A DNA stretch of 64,000 nt, taken from Streptomyces sp. OfavH-34-F (GTDB lineage Bacteria; Actinomycetota; Actinomycetes; Streptomycetales; Streptomycetaceae). The stretch spans positions 1 to 64,000 of the forward strand of contig NZ_JAKRGC010000006.1 of NCBI RefSeq assembly GCF_022347745.1. The letters run 5' to 3'. Both the position numbers and the translations under genes were made by a program. Positions 37,411 to 45,393 of this stretch are shown here, piece after piece. Position 1 is the stretch's first letter. Each line of letters starts with the position of its first letter. Below the pieces are notes generated by a model. It saw only the letters and a list, made by a program, of their open reading frames with translations, did no database searches and was not told where the DNA came from.

Positions 37411-38076
37411 ATGCACACATCCGTACGCATCCCGGCCCGCCAGGCGTGGGCCGCCCTGCGCGCCCTGCTCGTCCTCACTCTGGTCTGCGGCGTCCTCTAC
37501 CCGCTCGCCGTCACCGGAGCCGCCCGCACGCTCATGCCGCACCGCGCCGCCGGCTCCGAGATCACCGACGGCGGCCGGGTCGTCGGCTCCGCCCTCATCG
37601 GCCAGCGCTACGACCTGCCGGCCACGAAGGACGGGGAGGCCCCGGCCCCCGACCCGCGCTGGTTCCAGCCGCGCCCCTCCGCCGGGCTCGGCACCAACAG
37701 CCGCAACACCCGCTACGGGCTGCTCGTCTCCGGCGCGAGCAACCTGGCCGGGGACAGCCCGGAGCTGATCGACCGGGTCGCCGCCGCCCGCGCCGCCGTC
37801 GTCCGGGACAACTCCGTCCCGGGCCACCCGGTCGATCCCGCACGGGTGCCCGCCGACGCGGTCACCTCCTCCGGCTCCGGGCTCGACCCCCACATATCCC
37901 CGGCGTACGCACAGCTCCAGGTCCGCCGCGTCGCCGCCCGCAACCACTTGGCCGCCGACCGGGTCGCCGCACTCGTCGAGCGGCACACCGAGGGCCGCCT
38001 CCTCGGCTTCATCGGCGAACCGAGGGTCAACGTCCTGCGGCTCAACATCGCGCTGCGGCGGCTGGCCGCGCGCTGA
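37411..38076 (+). CDS. kdpC: K+-transporting ATPase subunit KdpC
   Basis: 221 residues with one N-terminal membrane helix (ALRALLVLTLVCGVLYPLAV TGAA region) and the KdpC body: GSALIGQRYD, WFQPRPSAGLGTNSRN, GSGLDPHISPAYAQLQV and VNVLRLNIALRRL at the end. It supports ATP binding and assembly of the pump. An insert with DSVPGHP is within normal variation. Last structural gene of kdpFABC. Confidence 0.96.
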   Translation: MHTSVRIPARQAWAALRALLVLTLVCGVLYPLAVTGAARTLMPHRAAGSEITDGGRVVGSALIGQRYDLPATKDGEAPAPDPRWFQPRPSAGLGTNSRNTRYGLLVSGASNLAGDSPELIDRVAAARAAVVRDNSVPGHPVDPARVPADAVTSSGSGLDPHISPAYAQLQVRRVAARNHLAADRVAALVERHTEGRLLGFIGEPRVNVLRLNIALRRLAAR

Positions 38077-38176
38077 ACGGCGCGCCGCTGCCCCCGAGCC
38101 GCGACCGGGCATTGCCCCGTCCCGTGCCGCCTGCACATACTGGCGGCCGACAGCCGAGGACCCACGGGGGAGCGAC

Positions 38177-38911
38177 ATGACCGAGAACAGCGCAGACACG
38201 AGCACCGGCGGGGGCGCCGGGACGGCCGTCGCCGACCGCCCGATGGTGCGCGTCGAGGACCTGCACCGCTCCTACGGCTCCGGCGCCGGCGCCGTCCACG
38301 CGCTGCGCGGCGTCTCCTTCGAGGTGCCGCGCGGCGAGCTGGTCGCCCTCAAGGGCCGCTCCGGCTCCGGCAAGACCACCCTGCTCAACCTCGTCGGCGG
38401 CCTCGACAGCCCGGACGGCGGCCGGATCACCGTGGACGGCACCGACCTCTCCACCCTCGGCGACGACGGGCTGCTGGAACTGCGCCGGGACCGCATCGGC
38501 TTCATCTTCCAGTCCTTCGGCCTGATCCCGATCCTCACGGCGGCGGAGAACGTCGGCGTGCCCCTGCGGCTGCGCAAGGCGGACCCGCGCGAGCGCGAGG
38601 AGCGGGTCTCGCTGCTGCTCTCCCTGGTCGGCCTCGCCGACCACGCGGCGCAGCGCCCCGGCGAGATGTCCGGCGGCCAGCAGCAGCGGGTGGCCATCGC
38701 CCGCGCGCTCGCCAACCGGCCCGCCCTGCTGATCGCGGACGAGCCGACCGGGCAGCTCGACCAGGAGACCGGGCTCGCGGTGATGGAGCTGCTGCGCGCC
38801 GTCGTGCACAGCGAGAACGTCACCGCGCTCGTCGCCACCCACGACCCCCAGCTGCTCGGCCTCGCCGACCGCGTGCTGGAGCTGAGCGACGGGCACATCA
38901 TCGAGCACTGA
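38177..38911 (+). CDS. Orphan ABC transporter ATP-binding protein (MacB/LolD type)
   Basis: 244 residues: Walker A LKGRSGSGKTTLLNLVGGLD, Q-loop IFQSFGLIP, signature MSGGQQQRVAIARAL, Walker B LLIADEPTGQLD and H-loop VATHDPQL. This subgroup normally pairs with a FtsX/MacB-like permease for extrusion of lipids, peptides or drugs, or regulates other systems. No permease gene is near; it lies 100 bases after kdpC and 141 before kdpD, interrupting the usual kdpFABC-DE order. Partner unknown. Confidence 0.88.
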   Translation: MTENSADTSTGGGAGTAVADRPMVRVEDLHRSYGSGAGAVHALRGVSFEVPRGELVALKGRSGSGKTTLLNLVGGLDSPDGGRITVDGTDLSTLGDDGLLELRRDRIGFIFQSFGLIPILTAAENVGVPLRLRKADPREREERVSLLLSLVGLADHAAQRPGEMSGGQQQRVAIARALANRPALLIADEPTGQLDQETGLAVMELLRAVVHSENVTALVATHDPQLLGLADRVLELSDGHIIEH

Positions 38912-39052
38912 CCGGCGGGCCGGCCCTGTATCAGGGTTGCGTCAATTCCCGCCGCCTTCCCACCCCCCGCCCGATATGCCGGAAAACCTCCAGGTACTTT
39001 CGAATCACGGCCGCCAGGACGGCGGCCGCCGGTTTCGGAAGACAATGGGGCC

Positions 39053-41596
39053 ATGGCGCGCGGCAAACTTCGGATCTACCTCGGTGCGGCACCCGGCGTC
39101 GGCAAGACGTACGCGATGCTCGCCGAGGCGCACCGGCGCGTCGAGCGGGGCACCGACTGCGTGGTCGCCTTCGTCGAGCACCACGACCGGCCGCGCACCG
39201 AGACCATGCTGCACGGCCTGGAAACCGTGCCGCGCCGGGAGATCGAGCACCGCACGGCCGTGTTCACCGAGATGGACATCGACGCCGTCCTGGAGCGCGC
39301 CCCGGCCGTCGCCCTGGTGGACGAGCTGGCCCACACCAACGTGCCCGGCTCCCGCAACGCCAAGCGCTGGCAGGACGTCGAGGAACTCCTCCAGGCCGGC
39401 ATCGACGTCGTCTCCACGGTCAACATCCAGCACCTGGAGTCCCTGGGCGACGTCGTCGAGTCCATAACCGGTGTACGCCAGCGCGAGACGGTGCCCGACG
39501 AGGTCGTCCGCCGCGCCGACCAGCTCGAACTGGTCGACATGTCGCCCCAGGCCCTGCGCCGCCGCATGGCCCACGGCAACATCTACAAACCGGACCGGAT
39601 CGACGCCTCCCTCTCCAACTACTTCCGCCCCGGCAACCTCACCGCCCTGCGCGAGCTGGCCCTGCTCTGGGTCGCCGACCGGGTCGACGAATACCTTCAG
39701 CAGTACCGGGGCGAGCACAACATCCGCACCACCTGGCAGGCCCGCGAACGCATCGTCGTCGGCCTCACCGGAGGCCCCGAGGGCCGCACCCTGATCCGGC
39801 GCGCCGCGCGCATGGCGGCCAAGGGCTCCGGCAGCGAGATCCTGGCCGTCTACGTCGCCCGCAGCGACGGGCTGACCGCCGCCTCGCCCAAGGAGCTGAC
39901 CGTCCAGCGCACCCTCGTCGAGGACCTGGGCGGCACCTTCCACCACGTCATCGGCGACGACATACCCTCGGCGCTCCTGGAGTTCGCGCGCGGCGTCAAC
40001 GCCACCCAGATCGTCCTCGGCTCCAGCCGCCGCAAGACCTGGCAGTACATCTACGGACCCGGCGTCGGCGCCACCGTCGCCCGCGAGTCCGGCACCGACC
40101 TGGATGTCCACATCGTCACCCACGGCGAGGTCGCCAAGGGCCGCGGCCTGCCCATGGCGCGCGGCGCCCGCCTCGGCCGCGCCCGCATCATCTGGGGCTG
40201 GGCGGTCGGCGTCGGCGGCCCCGTCGTCCTCGCCCTCCTCCTCAAGTCCCTGGAGAGCGGCCCCGGCCTCGCCAACGACGTCCTGCTCTTCCTCTTCATG
40301 ACCGTCGGCGCCGCCCTGACCGGCGGACTGCTGCCCGCCCTCGCCTCGGCCGCCGTCGGCTCGCTGCTCCTCAACTACTGGTTCACCCCGCCCACCCACA
40401 CCCTCACCGTCCAGGACCCGGAGAACTTCGTCGCCATCGTGATCTTCTTCGCGGTGGCGGTCGCGGTGGCCTCCGTGGTGGACCTCGCGGCCCGCCGCAC
40501 CCACCAGGCCGCCCGGCTGCGCGCGGAGGCCGAGATCCTGTCCTTCCTGGCCGGCAGCGTGCTGCGCGGGGAGACCACGCTGCCCGCACTCCTGGACCGG
40601 GTCCGCGAGACCTTCGGCATGGGCTCCGTCGCCCTGCTGGAGCGCCGCAGCGACGTCGATCCCTGGACCTGCGCCGGGAGCGTCGGCCCGGCCCCGGCCG
40701 CCCGGCCCGAGGACGCCGACGTGGACATGCCGGTCGGCGACCACATGGCGCTCGCCCTGACCGGCCGGGTGCTGCCCGCCGAGGACCGCCGGGTGCTCGG
40801 CGCGTTCGCCGCCCAGGCCGCCGTCGTGCTGGAGCGCGAGCGCCTGGTGGACGAGGCCGAGGAGGCCCGCAGGCTCGCCGAGGGCAACCGCATCAGGACC
40901 GCGCTCCTGGCGGCCGTCAGCCACGACCTGCGCACCCCGCTCGCCGCGATCAAGGCCGCCGTCTCCTCGCTGCGCTCCGACGACGTCGCCTGGTCCGAGG
41001 CCGACGAGGCGGAGTTCCTGGAAGGCATCGAGGACGGCGCCGACCGCCTCGACCACCTCGTCGGCAACCTCCTGGACATGTCCCGCCTCCAGACCGGCAC
41101 CGTCACCCCGCTCATCCGGGAGATCGACCTGGACGAGGTGGTGCCCATGGCCCTGGGTGGCGTCCCGGAGGACAGCGTCGACCTGGACATCCCCGAGACG
41201 CTGCCCATGGTCGCCGTCGACCCCGGGCTGCTGGAGCGGGCCGTGGCCAACATCGTGGAGAACGCCGTCAAGTACAGCCCGGACGGCGACCGCGTCACCG
41301 TGGCCGCCAGCGCGCACGGCGACCGCGTCGAACTCCGGGTCGCCGACCGGGGCCGGGGCGTCCCCGACGAGGGCAAGGAGCGCATCTTCGAGCCGTTCCA
41401 GCGCTACGGCGACGCCCCGCGCGGCTCCGGGGTCGGACTCGGCCTCGCGGTCGCCCGGGGCTTCGCAGAGTCCATGGGCGGCACGCTGGACGCCGAGGAC
41501 ACCCCGGGCGGCGGCCTCACCATGGTCCTCACCGTCAAGGCGGCGCCGGGCCACGCCTCCACCGCCCTCGGCCTGCCCGCGCGGGTCACCTCATGA
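39053..41596 (+). CDS. kdpD: Osmosensitive K+ channel histidine kinase KdpD
   Basis: 847 residues. N-terminal KdpD domain with Walker A LGAAPGVGKT (11-19) and DELAHTNVPGSRN, a Usp domain (about 225-370; LTGGPEGRTLIRRA), four membrane helices (about 375-480), a GAF-like linker, HisKA with AVSHDLRTPLAAI (His624) and HATPase (IVENAVKYSPDG, GSGVGLGLAVARG). It senses low K+ or ionic strength and phosphorylates KdpE. Its stop overlaps a possible upstream start of kdpE (ATGA, 41593-41596). Confidence 0.96.
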   Translation: MARGKLRIYLGAAPGVGKTYAMLAEAHRRVERGTDCVVAFVEHHDRPRTETMLHGLETVPRREIEHRTAVFTEMDIDAVLERAPAVALVDELAHTNVPGSRNAKRWQDVEELLQAGIDVVSTVNIQHLESLGDVVESITGVRQRETVPDEVVRRADQLELVDMSPQALRRRMAHGNIYKPDRIDASLSNYFRPGNLTALRELALLWVADRVDEYLQQYRGEHNIRTTWQARERIVVGLTGGPEGRTLIRRAARMAAKGSGSEILAVYVARSDGLTAASPKELTVQRTLVEDLGGTFHHVIGDDIPSALLEFARGVNATQIVLGSSRRKTWQYIYGPGVGATVARESGTDLDVHIVTHGEVAKGRGLPMARGARLGRARIIWGWAVGVGGPVVLALLLKSLESGPGLANDVLLFLFMTVGAALTGGLLPALASAAVGSLLLNYWFTPPTHTLTVQDPENFVAIVIFFAVAVAVASVVDLAARRTHQAARLRAEAEILSFLAGSVLRGETTLPALLDRVRETFGMGSVALLERRSDVDPWTCAGSVGPAPAARPEDADVDMPVGDHMALALTGRVLPAEDRRVLGAFAAQAAVVLERERLVDEAEEARRLAEGNRIRTALLAAVSHDLRTPLAAIKAAVSSLRSDDVAWSEADEAEFLEGIEDGADRLDHLVGNLLDMSRLQTGTVTPLIREIDLDEVVPMALGGVPEDSVDLDIPETLPMVAVDPGLLERAVANIVENAVKYSPDGDRVTVAASAHGDRVELRVADRGRGVPDEGKERIFEPFQRYGDAPRGSGVGLGLAVARGFAESMGGTLDAEDTPGGGLTMVLTVKAAPGHASTALGLPARVTS

Positions 41597-41649
41597 CCGG
41601 CGGACCGCTCCGCCCGACGACGTACGCACAGCAGAAAGGCAGGACCGCG

Positions 41650-42342
41650 ATGACCCGCGTGCTAGTGGTCGACGACGAGCCGCAGATCGTGCGCGCCCTC
41701 GTGATCAACCTGAAGGCGCGCACCTACGAGGTGGACGCGGCGCCCGACGGGGCCACCGCCCTCCAGCTCGCCGCCGCCCGCCACCCCGACGTCGTCGTCC
41801 TGGACCTCGGGCTGCCCGACATGGACGGCGTGGACGTGATCCGGGGCCTGCGCGGCTGGACCCGGGTGCCGATCCTGGTGCTCTCGGCCCGCCACACCTC
41901 CGACGAGAAGGTCGAGGCGCTGGACGCGGGGGCCGACGACTACGTCACCAAGCCGTTCGGCATGGACGAGCTGCTGGCCAGGCTGCGGGCGGCGGTGCGC
42001 CGGGCGGAGCCGGTCGGGCCGGACGGCGGGGATCAGGCCGTCGTGGTCGAGACCGCGGGCTTCACCGTCGACCTGGCCGCCAAGAAGGTCCACCGCGACG
42101 GCCGCGACGTACGGCTCACGCCCACCGAGTGGCACCTGCTGGAGGTCCTGGTCCGCAACGGCGGCCGGCTCGTCAGCCAGCGCCAGCTCCTCCAGGAGGT
42201 CTGGGGCCCCTCGTACGGCACCGAGACCAACTACCTGCGGGTCTACATGGCCCAGCTGCGGCGCAAGCTGGAGGCCGATCCCTCGCACCCCCGCCACTTC
42301 GTCACCGAGCCCGGCATGGGGTACCGCTTCGAGCGCGCCTGA
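41650..42342 (+). CDS. kdpE: KDP operon response regulator KdpE
   Basis: 230 residues from the ATG at 41650, which has AAAGGCAGGA upstream; an ATG at 41593 that overlaps kdpD would add 19 residues. Receiver: VLVVDDEPQIVRAL, Asp52 in VVLDLGLPDMDG, YVTKPFG; winged helix: LTPTEWHLLEVLVRNGGRLVSQ and YLRVYMAQLRRKLE. It activates kdpFABC under K+ limitation. Confidence 0.95.
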   Translation: MTRVLVVDDEPQIVRALVINLKARTYEVDAAPDGATALQLAAARHPDVVVLDLGLPDMDGVDVIRGLRGWTRVPILVLSARHTSDEKVEALDAGADDYVTKPFGMDELLARLRAAVRRAEPVGPDGGDQAVVVETAGFTVDLAAKKVHRDGRDVRLTPTEWHLLEVLVRNGGRLVSQRQLLQEVWGPSYGTETNYLRVYMAQLRRKLEADPSHPRHFVTEPGMGYRFERA

Positions 42343-42430
42343 AACCGGCGGGCCCGGCGCGTCCTTGTCCTTCGTTCGGGTGAGACGGCGGCCACCCGCC
42401 ATGCGCCCGCCGGACCGGTACCCTTCGGGT

Positions 42431-42847
42431 ATGAGTGCTGTTCCCCGATCCGAGAAGCCCCACAAGGGCGACCGGCCGTCCGGGCGCTTCCGCCGGATGC
42501 TGGACCGGCTTTCCAGCTCCCAGCAGGACCTCGAGTGCGAGGAGCTGGAGGAGGACTCGCAGGCATCGGGCTGCACCCGCATCTCCGAATGCACCGACCG
42601 CCAGATCGTCAAGGTGACTGGTACCTTGCGGACGGTCACCCTGCGGCCGCGCGCCGGAGTGCCCGCCCTGGAGGCGGAACTCTTCGACGGCACCGCACCG
42701 CTCGACGTGGTCTGGCTCGGCCGCCGCTCCATCGTGGGCATAGAACCGGGCCGCAAGCTCATCGCCTCCGGCCGGATCGCCATGAGTCACGGCCGCCGGG
42801 TGCTGTTCAACCCCAAATACGAACTCCGACCGCTCGGCAAGGAGTAG
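42431..42847 (+). CDS. OB-fold nucleic-acid-binding domain protein
   Basis: 138 residues. The second half has an OB-fold pattern (KVTGTLRTVTLRPRAGVPALEAELFDGT... LDVVWLGRRSIVGIEPGRKLIASGRIA) related to tRNA-anticodon/RecG-wedge OB domains. The first half is charged with a C-rich middle (CEELEEDSQASGCTRISEC). No known function; the family sits with the DUF3159 gene in actinobacteria. Four bases precede the next start, whose ribosome site overlaps this gene's end. Confidence 0.83.
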   Translation: MSAVPRSEKPHKGDRPSGRFRRMLDRLSSSQQDLECEELEEDSQASGCTRISECTDRQIVKVTGTLRTVTLRPRAGVPALEAELFDGTAPLDVVWLGRRSIVGIEPGRKLIASGRIAMSHGRRVLFNPKYELRPLGKE

Positions 42848-42850
42848 CCG

Positions 42851-43606
42851 GTGACGTCTCTCGACAAGCCGACGTCCGACACGGACCGCACCACCGACCA
42901 GCAGGACGCCGACAGCAGGGCGGTCACCGAGGCCGCCCTGTTCGAGGCGTTCGGCGGCGTGAGGGGCATGGTGGAGACGGTCCTGCCCGGACTGCTCTTC
43001 GTCACGATCTTCACCATCGACAAGAACCTCACCAACTCGGCCATCGCGGCCGTCGCGGTGTCGCTGGTGCTGGTCGCCGTGCGGCTCATCCGCAAGGACA
43101 CCGTCAAGCACGCCTTCAGCGGCGTCTTCGGTGTGGCCTTCGGCGTGGTCTTCGCCAAGATGACGGGCAACGCCAAGGACTTCTACCTGCCGGGCATGAT
43201 CTACACCCTCGGCCTCGCCTTCGCCTACCTGGTCACCGCCGCCGTCGGGCTGCCGCTGATCGGCCTGATCCTGGGCCCGGTCTTCAAGGAGAACCTCTCC
43301 TGGCGCACCCGTAACCCCGGCCGCAAGAAGGCGTACGCCAAGGCCAGCTACGCCTGGGGGCTGATCCTGCTCGCCAAGTCGGCGATCCTGTTCCCGCTGT
43401 ACTGGTGGGCCGACACCACCCAGCTCGGCTGGGTCCTCGTCGCCCTCAAGATCCCGCCGTTCCTGCTGGCCGTCTATCTGACCTGGGTGTTCCTCGCCAA
43501 GGCGCCGCCGCCCATCGACGTCTTCGCCGAGATGGAGGCGGAGGAGGAGGCCGAAAAGGCCCGCAAGGCCGCCGCCGAAACGGCCGGCCGGAGCCAGGAG
43601 TTCTGA
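42851..43606 (+). CDS. DUF3159 membrane protein
   Basis: GTG at 42851 with AAGGAG 8 bases upstream. 251 residues, about six membrane segments (LLFVTIFTIDKNLTNSAIAAV, VSLVLVAVRLI, FGVAFGVVFAKM, FYLPGMIYTLGLAFAYLV, the pair after GRKKAYAKASYAWGLILLAKS, and LVALKIPPFLLAVYLTWVFLA). This matches DUF3159, found next to the OB-fold gene. Function unknown. A 30-base direct duplication begins within its last codons. Confidence 0.88.
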   Translation: MTSLDKPTSDTDRTTDQQDADSRAVTEAALFEAFGGVRGMVETVLPGLLFVTIFTIDKNLTNSAIAAVAVSLVLVAVRLIRKDTVKHAFSGVFGVAFGVVFAKMTGNAKDFYLPGMIYTLGLAFAYLVTAAVGLPLIGLILGPVFKENLSWRTRNPGRKKAYAKASYAWGLILLAKSAILFPLYWWADTTQLGWVLVALKIPPFLLAVYLTWVFLAKAPPPIDVFAEMEAEEEAEKARKAAAETAGRSQEF

Positions 43607-43652
43607 CCGGACCTCCCGCACCACGGCCGGCGGGAGCCAGGAGTTCTGACCG
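43580..43652 (+). repeat. 30-bp direct duplication at the end of the DUF3159 gene
   Basis: 43580-43609 and 43623-43652 are identical at 29 of 30 positions with 13 bases between. The first copy contains the gene's last codons and stop; the second repeats them out of use. It looks like a recent tandem duplication of the 3' end. Confidence 0.85.
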
Positions 43653-43659
43653 AAGCACC

Positions 43660-43699
43660 GAAGAGGGGCCCGTCACCACGTGGTGACGGGCCCCTCTTC
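43660..43699. terminator. Bidirectional terminator, 20-bp perfect palindrome
   Basis: 43660-43679 and 43680-43699 are exact reverse complements with no spacer; the centre CCACGTGG would form the loop. Lies between the convergent DUF3159 and TrkA genes. Confidence 0.9.
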
Positions 43700-43704
43700 C
43701 GTGC

Positions 43705-44382
43705 TCACTTCTCCGGATCGCCCCGGCGCACCGACAGCAGGTCCTCCAACTGCTCCTCGCGCGCCTGCGCGGCCACGAACAGCAGCTCGTCACCGGCCTC
43801 CAGGCTCTCCTCCGGGCTCGGCGTCAGCACCCGCTGCCCCCGGATGATCGTCACCAGCGAGGTGTCCTCCGGCCAGGCCACGTCACCGACCTGCGTACCC
43901 GCGAGCGCCGACTCCGGCGGCAGCGTCAGCTCCACCAGGTTCGCGTCGCCGTGGCTGAAGCGCAGCAGCCGGACCAGATCGCCGACACTCACCGCCTCCT
44001 CCACCAGCGCCGACATCAGCCGCGGCGTGGAGACCGCCACATCGACGCCCCACGCCTCGTTGAACAGCCACTCGTTCTTCGGGTTGTTCACCCGGGCCAC
44101 GACGCGCGGCACGCCGTACTCGGTCTTCGCCAGCAGCGAGACGACCAGGTTCACCTTGTCGTCCCCCGTCGCCGCGATCACGACGTTGCAGCGCTGCAGC
44201 GCCGCCTCGTCCAGCGACGTGATCTCACAGGCGTCCGCCAGCAGCCACTCGGCCATCGGCACCCGCTCCACCGAAATGGCGGTCGGCGCCTTGTCCACGA
44301 GCAGCACCTCGTGCCCGTTCTCCAGCAGCTCGCCCGCGATGGAACGCCCCACCGCACCGGCCCCGGCAATCGCGACTCGCAT
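43705..44382 (-). CDS. TrkA/RCK-family potassium uptake regulator (second of pair)
   Basis: 225 residues: Rossmann RCK_N with MRVAIAGAGAVGRSIAGEL and VVIAATGDDKVN, then RCK_C (LVELTLPPESALAGTQVGDV). Such proteins bind NAD(H), ATP/ADP or c-di-AMP and gate K+ transporters from the cytoplasm. It overlaps the upstream TrkA gene by one base (TGATG). No TrkH/KtrB membrane partner is adjacent, but a KimA-like importer is divergent on the other side. Confidence 0.92.
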   Translation of the reverse strand: MRVAIAGAGAVGRSIAGELLENGHEVLLVDKAPTAISVERVPMAEWLLADACEITSLDEAALQRCNVVIAATGDDKVNLVVSLLAKTEYGVPRVVARVNNPKNEWLFNEAWGVDVAVSTPRLMSALVEEAVSVGDLVRLLRFSHGDANLVELTLPPESALAGTQVGDVAWPEDTSLVTIIRGQRVLTPSPEESLEAGDELLFVAAQAREEQLEDLLSVRRGDPEK

Positions 44383-45050
44383 CAGTGACCGCCCTCCTCG
44401 GGGCCCTCGGCGAAGGCCGCCTCGACCTTCGCGATCTCGTCCGTACGCATCATCACGTGGACGAGGTCGCCCTCCTGGAGCACCGTCTGCGACGACGGCA
44501 GCATGGCCTCACCCAACCGGGTGAGGAAGGCGACGCGCACGCCCGTCTCCTCCTGGAGCGTGCTGATCTTGTGGCCGATCCAGGCCGGGGTGGTGTGCAC
44601 CTCCGCGAGCTGCACCCCGCCGCTCGGGTCGCGCCACAGCGGCTCCGCGCCCGAGGGCAGCAGCCGGCGCAGCATCTGGTCCGCCGTCCAGCGCACCGTC
44701 GCGACCGTCGGGATGCCCAGGCGCTGGTACACCTCGGCCCGGCGCGGGTCGTAGATCCTGGCCGCCACGTTCTCGATGCCGAACATCTCGCGCGCCACCC
44801 GGGCCGCGATAATGTTCGAGTTGTCGCCGCTGCTCACCGCGGCGAATGCGCCGGCCTCCTCGATCCCCGCGTCCCGCAGGGTGTCCTGGTCGAAGCCGAC
44901 CCCGGTGACGCGGCGACCGCCGAAGCCGGAACCGAGGCGCCGGAAGGCCGTGGGATCGCGGTCGATGACGGCGACCGTGTGCCCCTGCTGCTCCAGGGTC
45001 TGCGCGAGAGCGGCTCCCACGCGCCCGCAGCCCATGATGACGATGTGCAC
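44382..45050 (-). CDS. TrkA/RCK-family potassium uptake regulator (first of pair)
   Basis: 222 residues: MHIVIMGCGRVGAALAQTLEQ with the GxGxxG nucleotide motif, AVIDRDPTAF, AVSSGDNSNI, and an RCK_C domain (GHKISTLQEETGVRVAF, LQEGDLVHVMM). It forms with its neighbour a CeoBC-like pair, likely a heteromeric gating ring. Divergent from the KimA-like permease. Confidence 0.92.
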   Translation of the reverse strand: MHIVIMGCGRVGAALAQTLEQQGHTVAVIDRDPTAFRRLGSGFGGRRVTGVGFDQDTLRDAGIEEAGAFAAVSSGDNSNIIAARVAREMFGIENVAARIYDPRRAEVYQRLGIPTVATVRWTADQMLRRLLPSGAEPLWRDPSGGVQLAEVHTTPAWIGHKISTLQEETGVRVAFLTRLGEAMLPSSQTVLQEGDLVHVMMRTDEIAKVEAAFAEGPEEGGH

Positions 45051-45393
45051 CTTGCGCCTACCTCGCAGTCCTGGTCTTCCGGCTGACCTGCGAAAACACC
45101 CTGCTCACACTCTTTCCTCGGCTGGCCGGGCAAACAACGGGGCAACGGGGTACCCCGTCGCCCAGCACCGAGCTTATGCCGGGCCCGCCGCGGCGCCTCA
45201 TCCGAGTGGCCCCCCGCGCGGCGGCCGGGGCCGCGCCGAAGTGGCCCGGACCACTCGCGACCCCTCCTGCGGCGGGCGCGGCGCAAGGATTGCGTTAAGG
45301 ATTCCGCGTCGTTTCCGGCCGAGCGCAGGAGATTGGCGGGCCACGCCCGTCAGGCGGGGGCGGGCCCCATACGGAACCCTTACGATCCTCAGC
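45051..45393. other. Divergent promoter region, TrkA pair and KimA-like gene
   Basis: 343 bases without a credible gene. The permease start at 45394 has no clear Shine-Dalgarno, and TACGAT sits at 45381-45386, eight bases before the GTG, so a leaderless transcript is possible. I see no c-di-AMP riboswitch pattern. Confidence 0.45.

Noticed and set aside
41593-41650. Longer KdpE starting at the ATGA overlap with kdpD
   Set aside because: The extra 19 residues lack receiver-domain similarity and a better ribosome site lies before the ATG at 41650; overlap start not fully excluded.
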